A stretch of 64,000 nucleotides of DNA. It comes from Hydra vulgaris. Lineage: Eukaryota; Cnidaria; Hydrozoa; Anthoathecata; Hydridae. Each line of letters opens with the position of its first letter. Position 1 is the first letter of the stretch. Positions 40,100 through 52,149 of this stretch are shown piece after piece. Position numbers and translations under genes: made by a program. A model generated the notes under the pieces. It was not told the DNA's origin. It was given only the letters and a program-made list of their open reading frames with translations, and searched no databases. Where the stretch lies: positions 10,420,001 to 10,484,000 of the forward strand of contig NC_088922.1 of the NCBI RefSeq assembly GCF_038396675.1. The letters run 5' to 3'.

Positions 40100-41070
40100 T
40101 TAAAATATGCATTAAAAGTATTTCATTCAAAAATCTTTTTTACACAAATGACAGAAATAAAAGAAACTATTATGAAAATTAAACTTTATACAAAAAAATA
40201 AAAAACATATTTATACAAAAAAAAAAAAGTCAAAATTTTTTAAAAATTCTTTCAAAGTTTTTGTCCTTTTACTGAAATGTGTGTTCTTTTATTAAAACAT
40301 GTGTTCTTTTATTAGTAAACTAGTAAACAAAGTAAGTAAATAACTACAAAGCAATAATGAAAATCACATGTAGATAATTTATTTAAAACCAAAAATAATT
40401 TTCAAAGTTTTATTAAAGATGCTAAGATTTCTGAGAAACAAATGGTTAACTGTAATTCATTATATAGTTTTGTTGTCATAAAAAAGGAAACTGTCATTGT
40501 TAGGTTGTGTCATGTAGAGTGTTTTGCAGAGTGTCTTTCTTTACAAACAACATAAACTGATAAAAATTCTCTAGCATATCACCCAATGTTGTACTTAATG
40601 CAGATTTAAATTTCTTAATGATACTCCTTACGTGTTTATTACTTCTCTTCATATTCAGTTTTTTTATATACTTAAATTTATGGGATGTTTTGTTATTAAC
40701 TGTTAAAACGTCCTTAAAAAGATATGCCTCAATGCACATTTGAACTTGCCATTTCAAAAAGGACACAAGTTCATTAATAAAAACTTTTTAAAATTGATAA
40801 AAAAAGGTTTTTTTAAATTAAAAAATTGTCGATGGTTCTAATGAAATTAAACATAAATGAACGGCATATATAATTTTTGTAAGTATTATTTATAAAAAAA
40901 AACATAAATCATATACAGAAATTTTTAATATAAATTTTTAAATTAACTGTTAAAATTTTTTGAATTTTGACCTTCTTAAAATAATGGGTTTATTTCTCTG
41001 TAATTTAACTGAGTTTTATATATTTTTTGTAACATTAATGATCCAGTGTAATAATAACCACAAATGCGTT
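40100..41070. other. Intron sequence; unrecognised minus-strand frame 40500-40766
   Basis: The frame of 88 codons (starts MSFLKWQVQMCIEAYLF) is basic and longer than expected in such A+T-rich DNA. It shows no motif I recognise, no convincing splice borders and no relation to GH31. It may be part of a decayed transposon. Confidence 0.35.
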
Positions 41071-41077
41071 ATAATCA

Positions 41078-41275
41078 AGAATGTTTGATAATCAAAAAAA
41101 GTTATTAGAATGTTTGATAATCAAAAGAAGTTTTCAGAATGTTTGATAATCACATGAGGTTACCAGAATGTTTAATAATCAAAAGAAGTTATCAGAATGT
41201 TTGATACTCACAAGAAGTTATTAGAATGTTTAATAATCACAAGAAGTTATCAAAATGTTTAATATTCAAAAAAGA
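41078..41275. repeat. About 29-bp tandem repeat, 7 degenerate copies
   Basis: Unit: gaatgtttgataatcaaaag, then aagttatta. Intronic, with more divergence between copies than in the other minisatellites. Confidence 0.88.
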
Positions 41276-41899
41276 AGGTCAGGAAAAATAATAACAGAAT
41301 TTTTAAGTGGCTACTTCTACTATCAAGTTGCTACTCTATAACTTTTAATATCAATTTTGCTGATAAAACAAAACATGCTCACAAATCTTAGAAATCAATA
41401 AATCAATTATATAGTGTCCATTGATTTAAGTAAATAAAATACATTGAATTAAAAAATACTTAATAAATAGGATTGAATAAATTGAATATTTTGATAAATT
41501 TATGAAAAAATATTTACTAAAAAATACCACTTACTCAGAATCAACCCATAACCAATTGGTGTTCAAAAAAATGTTAAACTAAACAAACAAAGCCTACAGT
41601 TGACATAGACCAATATCTTTTGTACCCATCTTGAACTTGGGACTATCTTTCAACAGAACTTTATTTTAAAAAATTATGTGTATTCATGCTTTTAAGAGAG
41701 ACTAAAGATTAGATTTATCACAATTTTAATTGGGCATCAAAAAAATTCTATTTTAAACCAAAGAATCCATTATTTTTGATTATTCATTAAAACTATCCTC
41801 AAATTAAAGCAAAGAAAAATTATATAACATTAAAAACAAGTTACTGTTTATAAAATAGAATTTAATCAAGGCCTTCTATAGTAGAAGGTGCACTCATGG

Positions 41900-42640
41900 G
41901 TCGAAAAAACTCTTGTGACATTAATTTAGTTGTCTAACGTTAGATTTTTTGATTGAATGATATCCTGGCTTTATATATTTTAAAGTCATTTAAATTTGAA
42001 GAATTTTATGAATTAGTTACAAGGTCAGAAAATGTTGATGTTTTTTCTTTTGATTGCAATTCTCTTGTTTATATTGGTGTGTTGTGTGTATATTGCTGTG
42101 TTATGTGTATACAATGCTGTGTTATGTGTGTATATTTCTGTGTTATGTGTGTATATTGTTTATGTTGCTTATAAGCTAATACATGAAAAGGTTTATTGTG
42201 TGTTTTGCAAAAAAAAAAAAAAAATTGTATTAGAACATTCATTAAAGTTTGATGTTACTTTAGAGTATGAATATCTATTCAATTTAGATTATGGAGGGTT
42301 GAAATGGTCAACTAACTTTTTGAAGCAAGTAACAACAGAAGTTTTTTTCAATTTTTTTTTCTTCTCAATATGAATCCAAGTATTTGTTGATATTAAAGCA
42401 CAAACAAATTCTAATTTCTTTATTGATTAGGCATTTAGAACTTCTTGAGATGGTTGAAGGTGTATGTTGTTGTGGTATTTCAATACTTTTTATTACACGA
42501 CTTGCCATATGTACAATAGTAAATGTTTTTCAAAACAATTATTGCAAAAGAGCTGATAACCTTCAAAATGTAGAAAAAAAGTTCCAAAAGCATTAAGGAA
42601 GCAGGCAACATTTTATAAATAATTATCTAAGAATATTGCT
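41900..42640 (+). pseudogene. Transposon gene relic, unclassified
   Basis: Plus-strand frame pieces: 41953-42174, 42032-42373 ('EKVYCVFCKKKKKIVLEHS', then 'LDYGGLKWSTNFLKQV') and 42384-42600 ('LLEMVEGVCCCG', 'VFQNNYCKRADNLQN'). A 'GGL-YP--+L' block before the C-terminus is common in hAT- and P-like transposases, so a transposase C-terminal part is plausible. A 'gtgttatgtgtgtatat' repeat (about 42075-42165) interrupts it. Family not resolved. Confidence 0.4.
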
Positions 42641-42835
42641 AAAGTTAATTTAGTAATAAAAATTTTTTTCGTCTTAATGAGATAATGAATTTATTAGTCT
42701 TAATGAGACTTTTGATATATTATTTAAAATTTAATTTGAGAAAAATCTTGTAAAAAAACTAAAATAAATGCGGTTATTATTTTTTTATTCAGATTTTTTT
42801 TTGTAATCAGATCCAAAATCCAATGAAATATAAAA

Positions 42836-42945
42836 AAATACAAATCAAAGTGAAATAAAAAAAGAAGATAAAGCTTACATAAATAATACAAATCAAAGTG
42901 AAATAAAAAAAGAAGATATAGCTTACATAAATAATACAAATTAAT
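42836..42945. repeat. About 57-bp direct repeat, two copies
   Basis: 'aaatcaaagtgaaataaaaa' then 'aagaagata' and 'agcttacataaataa' occurs twice with one base difference. Intronic. Confidence 0.9.
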
Positions 42946-43343
42946 GAAGTGAATTAAAAGCGTTTCACATTGTTTGATCTACTAAAACTTAAACATAAAA
43001 AACAATTAAAATATTTTAAACGCTTTTCAGCCTAAAATATTTTAGATGTTTCAGTCTAAAATTTTTGGTATTGTTAGTATTTTTAAAACATTTTACGACG
43101 TTATTTAGTAATTTCAAAACATTTTATGACATTATTTAGTAATTTTAAAACACTTTATGACATTATTTTGTTATTTCAAAACACATCGTTGTTGTTTGTA
43201 AAAACTTATTTTTTAAAACTCAGATAATGTTTTAACCAGTCAACCTTGACTGGCAACAATTCATTTTGGAAGGTAAAACCAGCAATTTTAGTTATTTTGG
43301 GCAGTTGTTGACCATTTACCGCTGCTATTTTGTATGCTGTTAA

Positions 43344-43355
43344 ATATATATATAT

Positions 43356-43441
<86 letters not shown>
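43344..43441. repeat. (TA)n microsatellite
   Basis: TA array about 300 bases from the GH31 exon at 43739, on its 3' intron side. Confidence 0.97.
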
Positions 43442-43443
<2 letters not shown>

Positions 43444-43738
43444 GATTTATTATAACAAAATAATAGCTGATATCTTATCATTTAAACTTAATAAATATTA
43501 TAATTTATAATTAATAAAACAAAGGGGTCTATTTAGTTATTTATCAATTAGTAGATATAACCGTATATGGATATAGCCATAATAGATGTAATAAATGGGT
43601 ATATATATATAATATAGTAATATATATAATATATAATAGATAGATATAGCCATAATAAATATAACCGAAAATAGATATAATCATATATGGTTCTGGATAA
43701 CAGGGATTAAAAAAAAACTATAAAGAAAAATAACTTAC

Positions 43739-43788
43739 TCTATTTGCTGAGAATTTCAAGTAAAGAAACTTCTTTTCTGTAACAGAAT
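43739..43788 (-). CDS. GH31 alpha-glucosidase exon (5th seen)
   Basis: 50 nt encoding '(N)SVTEKKFLYLKFSANR'. Acceptor TTTTTTTTACAG, donor AGA/GTAAGT. Begins in phase 1 and ends in phase 0, matching both neighbours exactly. It corresponds to the short strand segment between the 'WDDGES' motif and the last beta domain. Confidence 0.82.
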
Positions 43789-43805
43789 CTGTAAAAAAAA
43801 ATCAT

Positions 43806-44018
43806 TCTATTATGTTTTAAGTTATGTTATGTTTCTATCATGATTTAAACTTGTTTACTATGTTTCTAATATATTTTAAATTATGTTTACTGTGTTTCTA
43901 ATATATTTTAAATTATGTTAACTATGTTTCTAATATGTTTTAAATTATGTTTACTATGTTTCTAATATATTTTAAATTACATTAATTGTGTTTCTAATAT
44001 GTTTTAAACTAACTTACT
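43806..44018. repeat. About 34-bp tandem repeat, 6 degenerate copies
   Basis: Unit: tatgtttctaatatatttta, then aattatgtttac. It lies immediately upstream of the acceptor of the GH31 exon 43739-43788, inside the intron. Confidence 0.88.
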
Positions 44019-44666
44019 TTATTTATAATTAAATTTTTATTGTATAAAATTTAAAACTTTTTTTTTTGTTCAAAACATAAAATATATAAATATTATTTTG
44101 TAAGATCTGGTCTTTAATTTAAACGATTTAAAAAAAAAGCATGTTAAAACAACTTTGTCTTAAAAAAAAAATTAATTCGATGATCGAATTTTTTTTCTTT
44201 GAAATAAAATACAATTGAATCAGTGAATGTTAAAAGGGCAGAAGTCCAACAATGTAAACTTTCGCGAAACTAAAAAAAACAGCATTACTTCCTCAGTAAA
44301 TTTTTGTTAATGGTAAAAAAATTTTTTTTAATGCTTTTTATTATAAAAGCAAACATTTTTTTTTTTATATTTATTTTTAAAAAACGTATAAACCAATTAA
44401 CACAGTGGATTTCAGCCCTCTTAACATTTAACGAATAATTACTGCTTATTTTATTATGATTTTAATTTTGGGCTATAGAAAATAATGCCACAAACTGCAA
44501 TAAATCTTCACAAAGTGTATATTTATGAATTATTTATACATTTTAACAAATATTATGAGGAAAAAAAAGGTCTATTACAGAAATTTTATCAGCTATGCCT
44601 AATCATTTTCCCTAACATCTTCTGCTTTCTGCTGCAGGCCATTGCATTAGTTCATAATAAAAGTCA

Positions 44667-44706
44667 ATTAAGTATATCCCACATGACCATGTGGGATATA
44701 CTTAAT
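44667..44706. repeat. Perfect 19-bp palindrome, 2-bp centre
   Basis: attaagtatatcccacatg is mirrored exactly by catgtgggatatacttaat. It lies near the 3' end of the gene in the unclassified transposon and was probably created after its decay began. Confidence 0.9.
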
Positions 44707-46339
44707 ACACTTTCTTAAGTCATTTAATTTAGCAGATTTTACTGGAACCTTTCTGTTTAGGTAAAGAAGCTGTTCTGGCAGGTTCACTTTGTTTTGAGTA
44801 TTTTTTCTCATCATAAAAGTATGTTTGACAATACCATTGATAATTTCACTGGCTTTACATTGACCTATGCTGACACAATCTTATTGAAAATGGTGAAATT
44901 TGCTTATTGCAAACTGAATTTGTTGGTTTCTGGGTTTACCCATTGCTTCAATTAGGGTAACGTTTCTTTTAAAGTGAACTAGCCACCAACTTTTAACATT
45001 GTAAACTAGAGATGAACTCTCTACATCAACCACTAAAAACTTTCTTTGATTACTACTAATATAATTTTTTTTTATTTGTTAAATGCTGTACACTCTGTCA
45101 TGCCTTCTTTGGGCAAAAAGGTGTGCCCTCTGATTGGGAAAAATTGATTGATCTTTTTAATCCACTCAGTGAGTGGATTAAAAAGATCAATCAAAGTTTT
45201 GAAAAGCAATGGTTTTTATTTTGCTCCTCACAATTATCGGCATAAAAGTTGAGGTCATCATTGAGGACAGGTAGACAGGTAGTGCAAAAGAAAGCAGCAA
45301 GTTTCATTTGGAGATATTCTAGCCTGCCCCTCGAAGGTAGGGTGTTGCAATGTTTTTCTTCACATCATGAATAGAAAATACACTAACTGTCAACTGCCTT
45401 AGGTAAAATAACTTGCACAGGTATTTTGGGCAGTGAAATGATAATCTATGGCTAGGGACAAAACATCTACATTTTTTTCTTCCCTAGTGTTCTGTACATC
45501 TTGTTTTATGGCTTGGTAAAATTTTTTTGTGCTTCAGTTATGTACTGCCAACTCAGTTAGCAAACAGACATGTGCTAAGCAAACTGCTGTTTGCTTAGCA
45601 ACTTCATTATGGTGAGGTGATTTTATATTTAACTTTAACTCTTCGCATATGCAACAGATGTCTATTTGATGTTGTAAGAAACATAAATGAAAGTCCTCAT
45701 TGTAGTAGTTATAATAGGACTTGTAACTGAACTTTACCCCTTCATTTTTTTCATGAATAGTTCGTACACTAATTTCACGTTTAAATTTCACTAAAAAAAT
45801 ACCTTTCCTTTCCGCCATAGTGGATCAGTTTTTTTGGAAAGGAGTCTATGTGAGCGTATACCTTAGTTAGTATATCATGACTGGTAATGTAACTCGTATG
45901 TACTCCTCTCAAATCTTTAACTGTTTTTCCATCCATTTTTAAACCCCTTACTCTTCGAACCCCCTTTTCTGACACAGAAATTATTGATAAAAATGCCACA
46001 ACACATACCTGTACTTGTTCATCTCCAATCAAAACATGATACTTAAATTCCTTTTTGTTTCCACTGTTACTTTTTCTTTTTTGTACAGTATTTTCATTAG
46101 CATCACGACTTTTTCCCTTGCTATCTCTTAAACCAGGCCTCTTCTTCACAATATCTGTAAACATCAATCAAGCTGTGTAAAAATAAATCCTGCTCATCTT
46201 TTGATTTTTGCCTGAACTTTTTGTCCTCTGTGGTTTTCATATGCCACACCAGTAAGCCTAGATTTCTTAATCTTGTTCCTGGGTTTCTTATCTTTTTTTT
46301 ATAACTTGTATGATCAGACTCACTACCACTATCACCCAT
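44690..46339 (-). pseudogene. Transposon-borne gene of unknown family, frame-broken
   Basis: Three overlapping frames: 46121-46339 (MGDSGSESDHTSYKKKIRNP, a 'DEQDLFL' stretch), 45781-46167 ('LIGDEQVQVCVVAFLSIISV', 'YAHIDSFPKKLIHYGGKERY') and 45534-45818 ('DFHLCFLQHQIDICCICEEL', 'NEVAKQTAV'). From 45100 down to 44700 traces of a C-terminal domain continue ('FLVVDVESSSLVYNVKSWW'). The order 'H--SFP----HY--', then 'F---F--GF----D-C--C' is one I recall from uncharacterised transposon proteins in insects and cnidarians. The C--C pair may bind zinc. At least three frame changes occur. No catalytic triad can be named. Confidence 0.6.
45144..45194. repeat. Perfect 24-bp palindrome, 3-bp centre
   Basis: Left arm ends ctttttaatccactc, exactly mirrored by gagtggattaaaaag and beyond. 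It interrupts the coding trace of the unclassified transposon gene, so it disrupts the gene. Confidence 0.9.
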
Positions 46340-46487
46340 TTAAAAAAACAGTTAATCAATTTAAATCACAATTAAAATGATCAAACATAATAAATCAACT
46401 TTATTTACCACACTATTGTACAATCAAAACAACAAAGCGAGGTTTTGTTTGGTCTGCTGTCTTCAGCGCAAAGTTTCTTGTTTTTTG

Positions 46488-46523
46488 TTAAAAGGGCTGA
46501 AGTCCCGACTTCAGCCCTTTTAA
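46488..46523. repeat. Perfect 17-bp palindrome, 2-bp centre
   Basis: ttaaaagggctgaagtc, two bases, then gacttcagcccttttaa. It contains the subterminal motif of the unclassified transposon in both orientations and might be a transposase-binding site or a local inverted duplication. Confidence 0.9.
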
Positions 46524-46969
46524 TAAAAAAACAAAACTTTTAGACACTGTAGAGGCTAGAGAAAACTTCTGAAAGACACCTTTTTAACACAAAGTCATGG
46601 AGCTATCCTTTGAATATACAAATTTCCAAAAAAGTCAGTTTTGTAAAATATGTGCCTTCTGCCCTTTTCACTGATTAAATTATACTAAAATAAAATATGT
46701 AGTTATTAATATGATACTGTTGTTAATAGTTTCATTCAACAAACTTAGTTCCACAAAAGTGCGTGCAAATTTTGTGTGAATAAAATTTGCATGCAACTAT
46801 GTTAACATTGTGTTTATAATGTTTGAGTTAATAAATGTTTGAATTATGAAAGCACAAATATACATTTAAACATAAAATACACTATGTGTCAAAACACTAT
46901 TGTTAGATTATAAACAAAAGTTAATCTGTTACATTAGACTTAGCCATGGCTACATAAAAAAAAAAAAAA

Positions 46970-49203
46970 AAAATATTCAAGATGAAAATTGTGATTTGCA
47001 AATTCGAATGGACAGAAATTCATTCAATATCAAGTACCACTGGTTTACCATCATGTTTAATCATCATCATGTTTAAGTTGCAATGAAATGTTGTTGAATA
47101 AAAAGTCAAATCCTGAAAGTCACTTTTCAACAAATTACTGTACTTTTGCCAAAAGATATTCATCTAGTGGCAACAGAAAAACCAAAATATTAGAATTGCA
47201 ATGAAATACACAAAATTCATCCTTAAGATTCAATAAATGGATACAGTCTTCAAATAGTCATACTGCAGTTAGCATTTCTGTTTCTTAAGAAATAATGAAG
47301 GGTGGAAAACTTTTCGCAGTTGGAGATTATGTAAAGACCTATTTTTTAAACATGTCCAAATACTTGTTTTGTGATTTTAAAAAATAAAGAAGAAATAATT
47401 TTAAAAATCAAAGATATTCCACTTTCTACTAAAATATTTCACGACAGAACAATAAAAATGGCAGAGAGCATGGCCCTACAACAATTTTCTGATTTAAAAT
47501 TATCGCCTTTGTTTTCTTTGGCATGTAATAAGTCTTGTGACATTAGGGATACAACGCAAGTTGAATTAGTAGGGTGATATTTATCCTGCCAGGGTATACA
47601 CGAAGTATTGCTAACTTTGATTCCGCTTAAAGGACAAATGTGCAGAGAAGACATTAATTCCTCAATACACATTTCTGACAATTAATGAAATTGATCCAAA
47701 TAAAGTAATATCTATTGCTACAGACAGCGCAAAGAGTATGACTGGTAAAAAAATGGCTTTGTGCCCTATTTAAAAAAAGTTATTGAATACAACATTTTCA
47801 GTTTTTATACACCAAGAAGCACTGTGTGTGCAAACCTTTCCCTTTGTAATTCAAGAGGTAATGGACTTGGTGGTAAAAATAGTCAATATAATTGTCTCAA
47901 AAGCATCAAATCATTGCGAATTTTGTTTATTACTGGATGAAGTTAATGAAAAATATTCTGATCTATTGTTGCATAATAAAGTCCATTGGCTATCTAGGAA
48001 GGTTGTCCTTAAACATTTTGGTCAACGTATTGAACATATTAAAAACAGGGTATTCAAAAAAAAACTTTTGACAACAAAAACATAAAATGTTTTTATTATC
48101 AAAAGATTTTGAATACCTTGAGTTAAATGATGATAATCCATTACAAAAATTTTATTTCGCTTCAGATATATGACAGCTCATCTTAACAACTTTAATAAAA
48201 AGTTGCAAGGACAAGGTAATGTTCGCTTTTAGAAAATTTTTAGAACACTGCATGTTCGCTTTTAGAAAATATTATTTTTGTGAAAGTCAATTATCTATGT
48301 TTATTCAAGATATTAGCAATGAAAACTTAGTTCATTTCTTTCATTTAAAAAAGCATCGAGAAGCAGGAAGTGTTATAAACACTAAATATTTGTTGGCTAC
48401 TATCAATAAAATGAAAGGTTCGTTTGCCAATCTTTTTAAAGAGTTCAGAAAAGATTACTTACTGTAAACACCAACGAAATAAATTTTAAACCATTTCAAG
48501 GTCAATAAAGCAAAATTTAAACTTCAGTTTAAATTTAGCTTTATTGACCTTGAAACGGTTTAAAATTTATTTCAGATATGAAAACAAAAGTGGTTTCTAC
48601 TTCAAAATTTACAACTTTGCAAACAGAACTAGAAAATTTGGAAAGAAAAAAAGAAAAATTTGCAATAGATCATAAATGGAAAGAACTTTCAAATTCTCAA
48701 AAGGAAGATCAAATTATATTTGAAACATGGAATAATCTTCCTGAGAGTTACAACCAACTTAAGCTGATGGCATTTGGACTCTTGACAGTTTTGGATCTAC
48801 ATATTATTGTGAGCAGACATTTAGCCGCATAAAGTTATTAAAAGTAACTTGAGATTAACTCTTAATGATATTAGCTTAAATGTTGTCTAAAACTAAAGAC
48901 TTCAAATTATAAACCTGATGTAAAAAAAATCTGTAAATTAATTAACTCACAAAAATCTCACTGATCTTTTTGTTTATTTTTATTCAATTATTTTTTTTAA
49001 TTATTTATGTTTATTTCCTTTACAAAACATAAAAATAAATATATAAAACATTTAAAATTTAAATGTCATTGAATATTATAAAATAATAATTTGTTGATAA
49101 TGATCTAAAATTTTTTACACTAGTATCGTTGCAAGTCTCGTTAAGATTTTTCAAAATCATTTAAGGAAAAATGGCTCTCTTCTTTAAAGTTGGTGACCCC
49201 CTG
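46970..49203 (+). pseudogene. hAT element relic, BED-finger (ZBED5-like) type
   Basis: Plus-strand traces: 'CNEMLLNKKSNPESHFSTN' near 47070-47130 (worn BED finger), 'KGGKLFAVGDYVKTYFLNMS' (47300), the frame 47371-47577 ('FHDRTIKMAESMALQQFSDL', 'LSPLFSLACNKSCDIRDTTQ'), 47783-48085, 48219-48467, and a C-terminal part 48578-48832 ('DQIIFETWNNLPESYNQLKL'). The right terminus in reverse reads CAGGGGGTCACCAACTTTAA at 49203, a typical hAT end of this group. The left terminus was not found. Many stops are present. Confidence 0.8.
48476..48573. repeat. Near-perfect 45- to 47-bp inverted repeat
   Basis: gaaataaattttaaaccatt, then 'tcaaggtcaataaagc', mirrored by 'gctttattgaccttgaaacg' and onward with one mismatch; the inner part 'aaatttaaact' also pairs. 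It lies between two coding pieces of the hAT relic. Confidence 0.9.
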
Positions 49204-49485
49204 GCCTACAGTATTGATGTATTTCAAATCTACGCATTTTTTTTATGGATCTTGGAGCATAAATAAAATTTATATATTTAAGGAGCACATTAGGCTATAT
49301 TTGTTGCCACAAGATTGCATTCAAATTGTGTATTTCTGGTAATATTGAAAAAAAAATCAAACTTGTCAACTGACTATTTCCTAATTACTATAATTATGAA
49401 GTTTTTAATGTTGACTACATTAATAATTAATATATTTTTATATTTTTTAAGATTGCATTATTAATATTTAACTTAATAAACTTAA

Positions 49486-49522
<37 letters not shown>

Positions 49523-50536
49523 AATTATCTAGAAAAGTTTTATTTACTTTTTATAAAAATGTAAATTAATTTTTGAAAAAATTTAAATTACAAGCAATTA
49601 TCTGGCTGGATATCCAAACTAAAAGAGTTACTATCTGGTAACCGGCATAATAGTAAATCTGATTGGTTTTACTGGATATTCTATGTTTATAAAAAAATAA
49701 ATCATTACTAAAATACAAAAAATGCTTGCCTTACTAGTAACTTAAGGGCTAATATTTCAGTAATGGAACTCTCCTCATATTTTCAATAGTTTAAAACATC
49801 ATTGATTTTATTATTGAAATAAAAAATGAATAAAATTTTATCTCTGTGAAATCTTTCTTTTCTTCGGCATTTGGTGTTAAATGATTAATGCCATTAGCTT
49901 AATAATAACTAAAAATAATGAAATTAAAATGAAAAATTTAATTTTAATTTCTTTGTTTTTAATTCCTGATGTTATTTGAACAAGCTTACTGCCTCCTGAC
50001 ATTAGTAAATAATAAAAACAATTTTTAAATAAAATGTTGTGATGCATTATGTTCATATTTTCACAATACATTTATAATTTTCATTAACTTTCTTCACAGC
50101 GATATTTTTTTTTTCAATATATATAAACATAATTAAATTTAAAATATTTATGTATCATTATTGTTGTTAAACAAAATTAATTACTTTTATTAGTACTATA
50201 TATTGTCCCAGCTAGATATATTAGTTTATTATATTCACAGCTAGGTATATTGATTTATTATATTCATAGCTAGATTAATTATATTCCTAGCTAGATTTAT
50301 TATGACCTACAGTTTAATTCTTGTAAGTTTGCAATAGGAAATCTTGCTAAAAAGTTTAAAAAAATACACTAATCAGTAATACACTTTAATATAGTTAAAC
50401 AGTAAATACAATTTAATGAAGTTATCTAATAAAAACATTTTTCATTAAAAAAAAAAATAATAGTAAAAATGTTAAATTTTAAGTTTTCAAAGTTCTATTA
50501 AGAAAAATTAAAATTATTGAAAAAATATATACATAC
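49204..50536. other. Intron sequence, no gene seen
   Basis: A+T-rich GH31 intron. Holds an A31-type poly-A tract (about 49488-49518) and a loose tandem repeat at about 50205-50300 ('cagctagatatatt'). No exon is recognised. The minus-strand frame 49877-50071 is low-complexity. Confidence 0.5.
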
Positions 50537-50625
50537 TCAATGATTCGCCATCATCCCAAAACAAACCTCCTTCAGCTTTAAAAGATTTATCATACACAAC
50601 AAGAAGCTTCATGGGTTTTCTTCGG
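50537..50625 (-). CDS. GH31 alpha-glucosidase exon (4th seen, WDDGES)
   Basis: 89 nt encoding 'RRKPMKLLVVYDKSFKAEGG', then 'LFWDDGESL'. Acceptor TATTTAACAG, donor TTGA/GTATGT. It begins in phase 2 and ends in phase 1, matching the exons at 55615 and 43739. 'R--P--L+V' followed by 'G-LFWDDGES' is the signature of the proximal-to-distal C-terminal beta domains of GH31 alpha-glucosidases. Confidence 0.92.
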
Positions 50626-50837
50626 CTGTTAAATATATAATTTCTTGTTAAAATAGAACAATGCGATTGTACTCAGTATTCAGAGACATTCATAAAAATG
50701 CACCATTAAGTAATCAGGAGCTATTTTATAAAAATAAATTGGACAGCAGTACCCCAGCAGTGGTGTGGTGCCTGCTGTAAGGATATTTGATGGAAACATT
50801 GCCAAATATAGACGGAAAAAATAATATTTGCCGCATA

Positions 50838-51875
50838 TTAGGGTGGTTCAAAAAATAACTTTTTAAAAAATAGTCTGCTGCACTTAACTAAATGTGTTCT
50901 ATACAATACAAAAACACTAGGTTTAAAATTTTTTTGAATAAAAAATATTTTTAGGGGTGCCTCAAGTCCCTTAAAAATTTGACAAGTCCCTTATATTTAA
51001 AAAAAAAAAGTTTTTTTAATGTGTGTCAACCTGGTGCTCAAAAGAAGCGAAATTATATAAAAACTTCAAAAATAATAATCAATTTACATAAAAAACATGT
51101 TTAAAAGAATCATTTTAAAAAATTTAAAAATATTGACTTTTTTTCCATGATATTATATAAGGTTACTTTCTATATATATATGTTTGTGTGCCACAAAATT
51201 TGAAATCAATTTTTGAAAGCTTTTTTCTCAACCAATTTTGCTCAAATTTTGCACACTTAATCATTTTCGATGACAATACAAGGAAATGGAAAAATTTGAC
51301 CAAAAAAAGTTAATTAAGTTAACAAAAATTTAATTTGTATTTCCCCATAAGAACACTGAATTAATAAAAAAAAAAATTTAAAAACGTAACAGTAATTTTT
51401 CCTTCTACAAAAGATAACAAAAAAAGAATTTCTAGGCCCAATAGAATTCTGCTTGCATAAAGCATGGATTTGAAAAAAGAATTTTTTTTTGATTTACTAG
51501 TTATTTTCATCTTAAAAACAATAGTTTTTAGGCGATTATATCTGAAAAATATTTTTATGTAAATTGATTATTGTTTTTATTGAAATAAAAACAATAATCA
51601 ATTTACATAAATGATATTGAAAAATATTTTTATGTAAATTGATTGAAGTTTTTATATAATTTTGCTTCTTTTGAGTACCAGGTTGACATACTTTAGAAAA
51701 ACTTTTTTTTTTCAAAATATTAGGGACCTGTCAAATTTTTAAGGGTCTTGAGGCACCCCTGAAAATATTTTTTATTCAGAAAAATTTTAAACCTAGTGTT
51801 TTTGTATTATATAGAACACATTTAGTTAAGTGCAGAAGACTATTTAAAAAAAAGTTGTTTTTTGAACCACCCTAC
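50838..51875. mobile_element. Palindromic MITE with TAGGGTGGT termini, copy 2
   Basis: Left TAGGGTGGTTCAAAAAATAA is mirrored at the right (ttttgaaccaccctacc). The arms show long inverted agreement ('cttaactaaatgtgttctat', 'ttttgaataaaaaatatttt', 'aaatttgacaagtccct'), and the left arm is alignable to the MITE at 797-1411. The core contains a further perfect palindrome (51555-51610) and is non-coding. It is intronic in the GH31 gene. Confidence 0.85.
51555..51610. repeat. Perfect 26-bp palindrome, 4-bp centre
   Basis: ttatgtaaattgattattgt and six further bases, mirrored exactly. It lies inside MITE copy 2, and part of the motif appears again at about 51638-51650. Confidence 0.9.
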
Positions 51876-51886
51876 CATATATATAT

Positions 51887-52132
51887 ATGTATAAAAAGTA
51901 CTTGATAACTGAATTTAAGCAGGGTCTAAATTCAGTAAACACTGGCAGTGGCCAAAATACAAAAGTCACAGGGCCCAAATACTACCAACACTGTCGAAAA
52001 GGGTCTAGAATAGCTGCTCTTAAGCATCAAAGTTCAAGGGCAAAAAAAACAAATAAAAGTTTTTTGAGCATGAAGAATTTGAACCATTTTGATACTCATG
52101 AGCATGAATCTTTTGCAAACATTCTGATTTGA
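51887..52132 (+). CDS. Hypothetical 81-codon frame
   Basis: Basic peptide starting MYKKYLITEFKQGLNS, with 'GSRIAALKHQSSRAKKTNKS'. Unusually balanced composition for this window, so it is perhaps a fragment of a transposon protein. There is no recognisable domain and no splice borders. It lies antisense in a GH31 intron. Low confidence that it is expressed. Confidence 0.25.
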   Translation: MYKKYLITEFKQGLNSVNTGSGQNTKVTGPKYYQHCRKGSRIAALKHQSSRAKKTNKSFLSMKNLNHFDTHEHESFANILI

Positions 52133-52149
52133 AAGAAGCATGAATAAAC

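Larger units (their letters stand above)
44221..46673 (-). mobile_element. Unclassified DNA transposon, 2.45 kb
   Basis: Left terminus CAGTGAATGTTAAAAGGGCAG; the right terminus in reverse reads CAGTGAAAAGGGCAGAAGG. Subterminal 'agggctgaa' motifs lie near 44415 and 46495-46520. Flanks 'attgaat' and 'attaaat' may be a worn 7-bp target duplication. The minus strand carries a multi-part gene (below). It sits in a GH31 intron, in the same orientation as that gene. Confidence 0.7.
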
